Source: Diphasiastrum complanatum
Lineage: Eukaryota; Streptophyta; Lycopodiopsida; Lycopodiales; Lycopodiaceae
Reading direction: 5' to 3'
Assembly (NCBI GenBank): GCA_029204225.1
Contig: CM055111.1
Coordinates: 41,790,815-41,854,814, forward strand
DNA: 64,000 nucleotides
The position numbers and the translations under genes are program-made. Below are positions 59,715 through 64,000 of the stretch, one piece after another. How positions within the stretch are numbered: position 1 is the first letter of the stretch; each line of letters starts with the position of its first letter. The notes under the pieces were generated by a model that had not been told where the DNA came from, searched no databases, and worked only from the letters and a program-made list of their open reading frames with translations.

Positions 59715-60189
59715 AAACTCAGATTTTTTTTTTTTTTACATATGTATATATTCTTCAGAACACTACTTGTTCTTGGTTTTACGTAAGCAATTCATATCTA
59801 TGATTTTCCAAGAATCAGTCTACTTACACCCCTTCTAGGCAAAAATAAATTAACGCACACACCTTTTTTTTCCAATTTTTTTACGTCCTGAACAATTCTT
59901 CAAATTTCAATACACATTCTTGCACCATCGCTCAACAAATTTCACACTGATCTACTCACTATTCCTACTGACTATTTTCTTTCTTTACCCACTTGTCTTT
60001 CTAGCATGTTTTGTCGGGGGGAGAGACAAGAAGAAATCCTTGTGTTTCAAGAACCAACTCCAGATGCAAATTCCTACAACAGACGCGACTAATGAGAAAT
60101 ACTACATCAACCGGGATTAGTATGAACTGCATCAATCGAGATAATTATGAATTGTATCATTGAGATCAATATGAACTGCATCAACTAAA
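59715..60189. other. 3' flank of the host gypsy, with possible polypurine tract
   Basis: T-rich sequence with GGGGGGAGAGACAAGAAGAA at about 60016-60035, which could be the element's polypurine tract. The sequence after it could be the 3' LTR, but no 5' copy was found to confirm this. Confidence 0.4.
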
Positions 60190-60415
60190 ACATTCAGCGA
60201 TCGGATTCGGCCCTTTCATGCTTATGTATGGTTTTCAACCTCGATCACCAATTAGTGTTGGCATGAAAAACCTACGGGTGGAAGCCGCAGCTGATTTCCT
60301 TGCGGATATGCAAGAAATGTTACAACAGGCTAAAGATAACATAAGAAGTGCCCAAGACAGGGCAAGGCAATATGCTGATCTATCTCAAAAGCACAAAGTA
60401 TTCATGGTTGTATGA
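60190..60415 (+). pseudogene. Second chromovirus integrase fragment
   Basis: Reads GFGPFMLMYGFQPRSPISVG, then AAADFLADMQEMLQQAKDN and RSAQDRARQYADL. It matches the region of the chromovirus at 57645-57800 (TGYSPCMLTYSFKPISPI; VADFLHDMQEMLRIA) but is better preserved. It is cut off on both sides without LTRs. Confidence 0.8.
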
Positions 60416-60838
60416 AAATATTAAATATTCTTTTACAGAGAACACGATGCGAGTTCGAATAAATCAAACTAATATCAGTGTCTTCAATCGCGATTTTATC
60501 TGAACTATGTACTAATAGAATAATATTTATTCTGATTGGATATGCGTGCAGAAATAATATGTAGAAGTAAGATACTATATGCGGAAGTATGAGACAACTC
60601 AAGACCATTTAGACAATAAGAAACTATTGATCAAAAACAAATTTTTATAACTCTGAATCTGATTCATCAATATACATCTCTTGTTGTCTTATCTCGCTGT
60701 TGTGTCTCTGATTGAGTTAGTTTCAACGAGTAGTGCATATGTATTTATATTGCTACAGGACAGGTCTGGCCTTCCAATACTGTAACAGTAGAAATCTAAC
60801 CATTTACGATAGTTGATATTCAAGTAGATGCTATGTTT
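60416..60838. other. Unassigned; possible copia LTR remnant on the minus strand
   Basis: Lies just downstream (minus sense) of the copia RT fragment. A TATAAATAC-like word near 60740 (minus) is the only hint of an LTR promoter. Confidence 0.35.
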
Positions 60839-61384
60839 TCAGGGTCGAATAAATTTTGTTTGCGAATATTTCGCGACAATTTGTCTCTTTGTTTCAGCTT
60901 CGTGTTTCGCGAATTCTTTTGCACTAAATCTTATATACAAAGTGAGATCATACTCACTAGGAGTAAATCCAATAGAGATAAGGAAAGTATTGAGCCTTGT
61001 GTTCCAAGTTCTAGAAGCTTGTTTCAAACCATACAAGTTCCTCTTGAGATGGCACACCTTGTCTTACATACCTCCTCGGGATGCTCCATGAATATGTACA
61101 ATTCAAAAAAGCATTTGACACATCCATTTGAAACAATAACCAATCAAAGTGAGAAGCAAGAGCAATGATTAGTCTTAAAAGGTCTCATCATAATCTATGC
61201 CCTTTGATTGAGCATATCCCTTGGCTACAAGCCTTGCCTTGTGCTTAGAAACACTCCCATCTTGATTCAACTTGAGCTTAAAAATCCACTTACATCCAAT
61301 TACATTCCTATCCAAAGGTAGATCAACGAGCATCCAAGTATCATTCTCCATCAATGCATTAAAAAGACTTAGGTAGGCATGCAT
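60839..61384 (-). pseudogene. Copia reverse transcriptase fragments
   Basis: [40 protein letters not shown] and [14 protein letters not shown] at the start of RT. After a gap and frame change, NLYGLKQASRTWNTRLNTFL and IGFTPSEYDLTLYIR. The sequence stops before the YVDD motif. Confidence 0.85.
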
Positions 61385-61419
61385 CTAACTTTAGCACCCA
61401 TCCATATCTTGAGTAGTCA

Positions 61420-61867
61420 TCTGTAAAGATGACAAACATTGTAGCTCCACCATCGCTCTTTGTGCTAGCAAAATGCACATCCGAGTGGATCAATTCGAGA
61501 GGATGACTTGTCTTTGTGGTTGAACTTGAAAAAGGTAACACGTGTGCCTTAGCCAAGGCACAAGCTTCACATACCCTTTCCTCCTTTGCCAAAGATCTTG
61601 GAAGGCTAAGAACAAGCTCCTCCTTGCACATGGCTTCCATGGTCTTGGTTTGATGTGACCAAGCCTTTTGTGCTACAAATCAAATGTGGTCATGTTGTTC
61701 TCCTTGACTACCATCACAAGTTGGTTAGGATCTACAAAAGCATCAAGCTTGAATAACCTCCCAAACCTTGTTCCCCTTGCTATGATCATCCCACTTTTCT
61801 TGATGTTGCATACATTAGTAGAGAACTCCACAATGATTGACTTTGAGCTCGCTTCCTCTTGAAGCAT
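61420..61867 (-). pseudogene. Copia protease end and integrase N-terminal region
   Basis: GTRFGRLFKLDAF, then CEACALAKAHVLPFSSSTTK (end of the zinc-binding GAG-pre-integrase region) and LELIHSDVHFAST, ATMFVIFTDDYSRYGWVLKL, which holds the first two core motifs of copia integrase. It then jumps straight into RT-linker text at about 61390, so half of integrase is deleted. Confidence 0.8.
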
Positions 61868-62669
61868 TTCGAGGCATAGTGCCTCATCTTGCTACAATAG
61901 TAGCACTTGATCTTAGATTTGTCCTTCTTGGGCTTGACTTGTGATGATGATGATGTAGATCCTCCTTGATCTCCATCCTTTGCTTGCTCCTTTTTAAATG
62001 CTCCTCCCTTGCTCTTTGCTTTGCCTTTGCTCTTGAGAAATAAGGCCTTGACATCACCATCATTGATGGAGAGCCTCTCCATCCTTGATTTGATATGAAC
62101 CTTCCTACTCTCCTCGGCCATCAACACACTTTGAAGGTCTTCAAGTGTAGGCAAGTTTCCCATGATAGCATAGCTTTGAACAAGGTTAGTAAAGTCGCTA
62201 CATAAGCCATTCAAAACTATTTGCACAATCTCACTCTCTCTAATAGGTTCACCAACATAAGTAAGCTCTTTGTTCAAATCTTTCACTCTCAAAACATATT
62301 GATGTCCACTCTCACTCTTTCCTTGGAAACATTGAAGAACTTGGTTCTTGAGGGAAAGTAATGTTGAGGTATTCTTGGACTCATAGATCTTTTGAAGAGT
62401 CTCCCAAGCCTCTTGGGCTGAGGTACATGCTCCTACTTCCTTGAGCAAACCATTTGTAACATTCATTTTAATACAATGAAGTGCAACCTTGCACCTTCTC
62501 TTGTATTTAGTTGCTTCTTGTGGATGGATTTCTCATCTTTCTCTCCATTCACAATATCCATCAAGTCTTGCATGAAAAGGATGGATTCCATTCTTAACTT
62601 CCAAATTGAATAATTTGAAGAATTCAATCTATCACTAGAATCCAAAAGATAGGAACTTATGGATGCCAT
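61786..62669 (-). pseudogene. Copia gag with zinc knuckle, one frameshift
   Basis: Starts MASISSYLLDSSDRLNSSNY then SIWKLRMESILFMQDLMDIV. It shifts frame near 62485 and continues MNVTNGLLKEVGACTSAQEA, VQIVLNGLCSDFTNLVQSYA and LEDLQSVLMAEESRK. A Lys/Ser-rich stretch follows, then the knuckle CYYCSKMRHYASKC (CX2CX4HX4C intact). It is close in sequence to the gag at 17426. Gag would assemble the particle and bind RNA. Confidence 0.88.
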
Positions 62670-62675
62670 GTTCAA

Positions 62676-63411
62676 TTATAGGGAGATAGATTCAATGAAA
62701 CAAGATAGATTGTACAAGATACGATCACAACTAGCTACCCCACTCTCTTTGGGACTTGAGATGAATCACTCTCTAATTTCTCAACAAGATCTAAGGTGAT
62801 CTTGAGCTTGATTAATCTTCAAGATCCAAACTCAAATTCACAAGAAGGATAAATCCACTTATACTGAACCAAAAACACTTTATAGCACACAAATGTCTCA
62901 CAAATAAAGCCTTCTAAATTCAGGTTGAATCAGATTGACATATTCAATCACAAACCTATCTAAAATCGAGTAGAATAGAAACACAATTTTCACTAGTTTT
63001 GCATTTCTTGATGAAGAAAACATCAAAACACTTGATCTGAACCTAAAGGTGTATTTTAGGACCTTAAGAAGCCTAAGAACGACCTGATTAAGCTCTGAAA
63101 TGGCTGATCCAAACTTCTAAAGAGTGGTGGCATTCAAATCCTTATGAAAATCTCTACTAGGAGACATGTACTCCAAGATTCATCTCATAAGAACTTTCTA
63201 ATTTGGTTTGGTTGAGTGGAAATGGCTCAATCTCGGTTCCTGCAGCTATAACTCAGCAAAACAAGATCCCTTTGATCTATTCTCACTCAAATGAGACCAA
63301 ATTTGGAGGTACAATCACTAGATTAGCAACTAGTAGCAAGGACAAAGCCAATACTACTCAAATCTAGGATCTAAGCTTGAGAAAATCAAATCTAAAGCTC
63401 ACTTTTGATTA
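62676..63411. other. Copia leader region
   Basis: Between primer site and gag of the minus-strand copia element; no coding text. Confidence 0.6.
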
Positions 63412-63424
63412 GGCTCTGATACCA
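63412..63424 (-). other. Copia primer-binding site (tRNA-iMet type)
   Basis: The minus strand reads TGGTATCAGAGCC, an exact initiator-Met tRNA complement, directly after the LTR end ...TTTTGTCA. Confidence 0.9.
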
Positions 63425-64000
63425 TGACAAAATTTTATAGAAAATTCAATCCCAATCAATCCTAAAAGTCATGGAGAATGCACAAATCAAAGATCTAGAT
63501 CCAAACTAGGAGCTAGAATCAAGACTAGTTACCAAAACTAGCTAATTTGGCATTTAACTCCACAATAGGCATATAGATTTCATCAAATACACTAAATTAA
63601 AGTGCAGCAAGCTTCTCAGACCTGTAAACAACTTCAGTACCTTCAAAATCAAGTAATTAATGCATAAAAGCACCCACATTCAATAGCTAGAACTTGCCAC
63701 CAAAAGACAATGTTGATAGAAGTGGAAAAACTCGATTTTTCTTCATACTTTCATGGAGATCCCATCATACATTTATACATTTCAAGCTCGGATCTGAGCA
63801 TATTAGGGCACCTATGAACTTTTCATACTCTAACCCTAATATCTAACCTAATAGGTCATTGGATCCACCCTAACTTGGGGTCAAGATCTCAAGATCCAAA
63901 AACAATGTAAAACATGCTATTTTTAGATCCTAGAATTTCCCTAGCCTATCCAAACACATTTTGGCCTCATTTCAAAGATGCTATCACAATGTAATATGAG
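63425..64000 (-). repeat. Copia 5' LTR, continues past the window
   Basis: The LTR ends in CA at 63425 (minus sense), one step before the primer site. Its start was not found within the window, so it is longer than 575 bp or begins near the edge. Confidence 0.65.

Larger units (their letters stand above)
60839..64000 (-). mobile_element. Truncated minus-strand copia element with primer site and 5' LTR
   Basis: Minus-strand order: LTR (from the window edge to 63425), primer site (63424-63412), leader, gag (62669-61786), protease remnant (61867-61673), integrase N-terminal part (61640-61420) and RT pieces (61384-60839). The integrase catalytic half and part of RT are deleted, and RNase H and 3' LTR are not seen. 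Its gag is of the same family as the one at 17426. Confidence 0.85.

Overview
The window looks like nuclear DNA of a land plant with a large, transposon-filled genome. A fern or another seed-free plant is my best guess, with low certainty. The reasons are one long intronless PLS-DYW pentatricopeptide-repeat (PPR) gene, Ty1/copia, Ty3/gypsy, LINE and hAT relics of plant type, long TC/CA/TA microsatellites, and no bacterial-style operons. Only one gene looks intact and host-owned: the minus-strand DYW editing-factor gene at 25084-28719. Nearly everything else I can name is a mobile-element relic.

Layout. 1-9350: microsatellites, a copia integrase scrap (+), a rearranged minus-strand copia element (2975-5330), a 217-bp TC tract, an LTR end with its primer-binding site (8552) and a LINE 3' scrap. 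9350-15780: mostly silent DNA with small tandem duplications and a minus-strand gypsy RT-RNase H relic (12610-13330). 15780-18810: an L1-like LINE (ORF1 and endonuclease) broken by copia gag and protease pieces that face opposite ways. 20430-22966: two halves of one type of hAT transposase on opposite strands. 25084-28719: the PPR-DYW gene.

31100-59714 is a nest of retrotransposons. The host element is a plus-strand gypsy polyprotein (31103-36209, resuming at 58831-59714). It was split by an LTR element at 36210-58825 whose LTRs, primer site, polypurine tract and AATGT target-site duplication are all visible. Without its own insertions this second element is only about 4.7 kb. It carries no recognisable pol but has an acidic ORF of unknown function. 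Two further elements sit inside it: a minus-strand gypsy (40064-51637) primed by a tRNA-Asp-like site, and a chromovirus (52258-58620) with an ATCAT duplication and a chromodomain remnant. The minus-strand gypsy has its protease-RT-RNase H block flipped in place and a broken reading frame of about 1,000 codons, of no family I recognise, between integrase and the 3' LTR.

59715-64000 holds a second chromovirus integrase scrap and a truncated minus-strand copia element with its primer site and the start of its 5' LTR.

The elements do not form a pathway; they record successive insertions. The two most notable points are coding blocks inverted in place in two or three unrelated elements, and the unknown accessory frame in the minus-strand gypsy. 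All calls come from reading motifs by eye; no database search was run.
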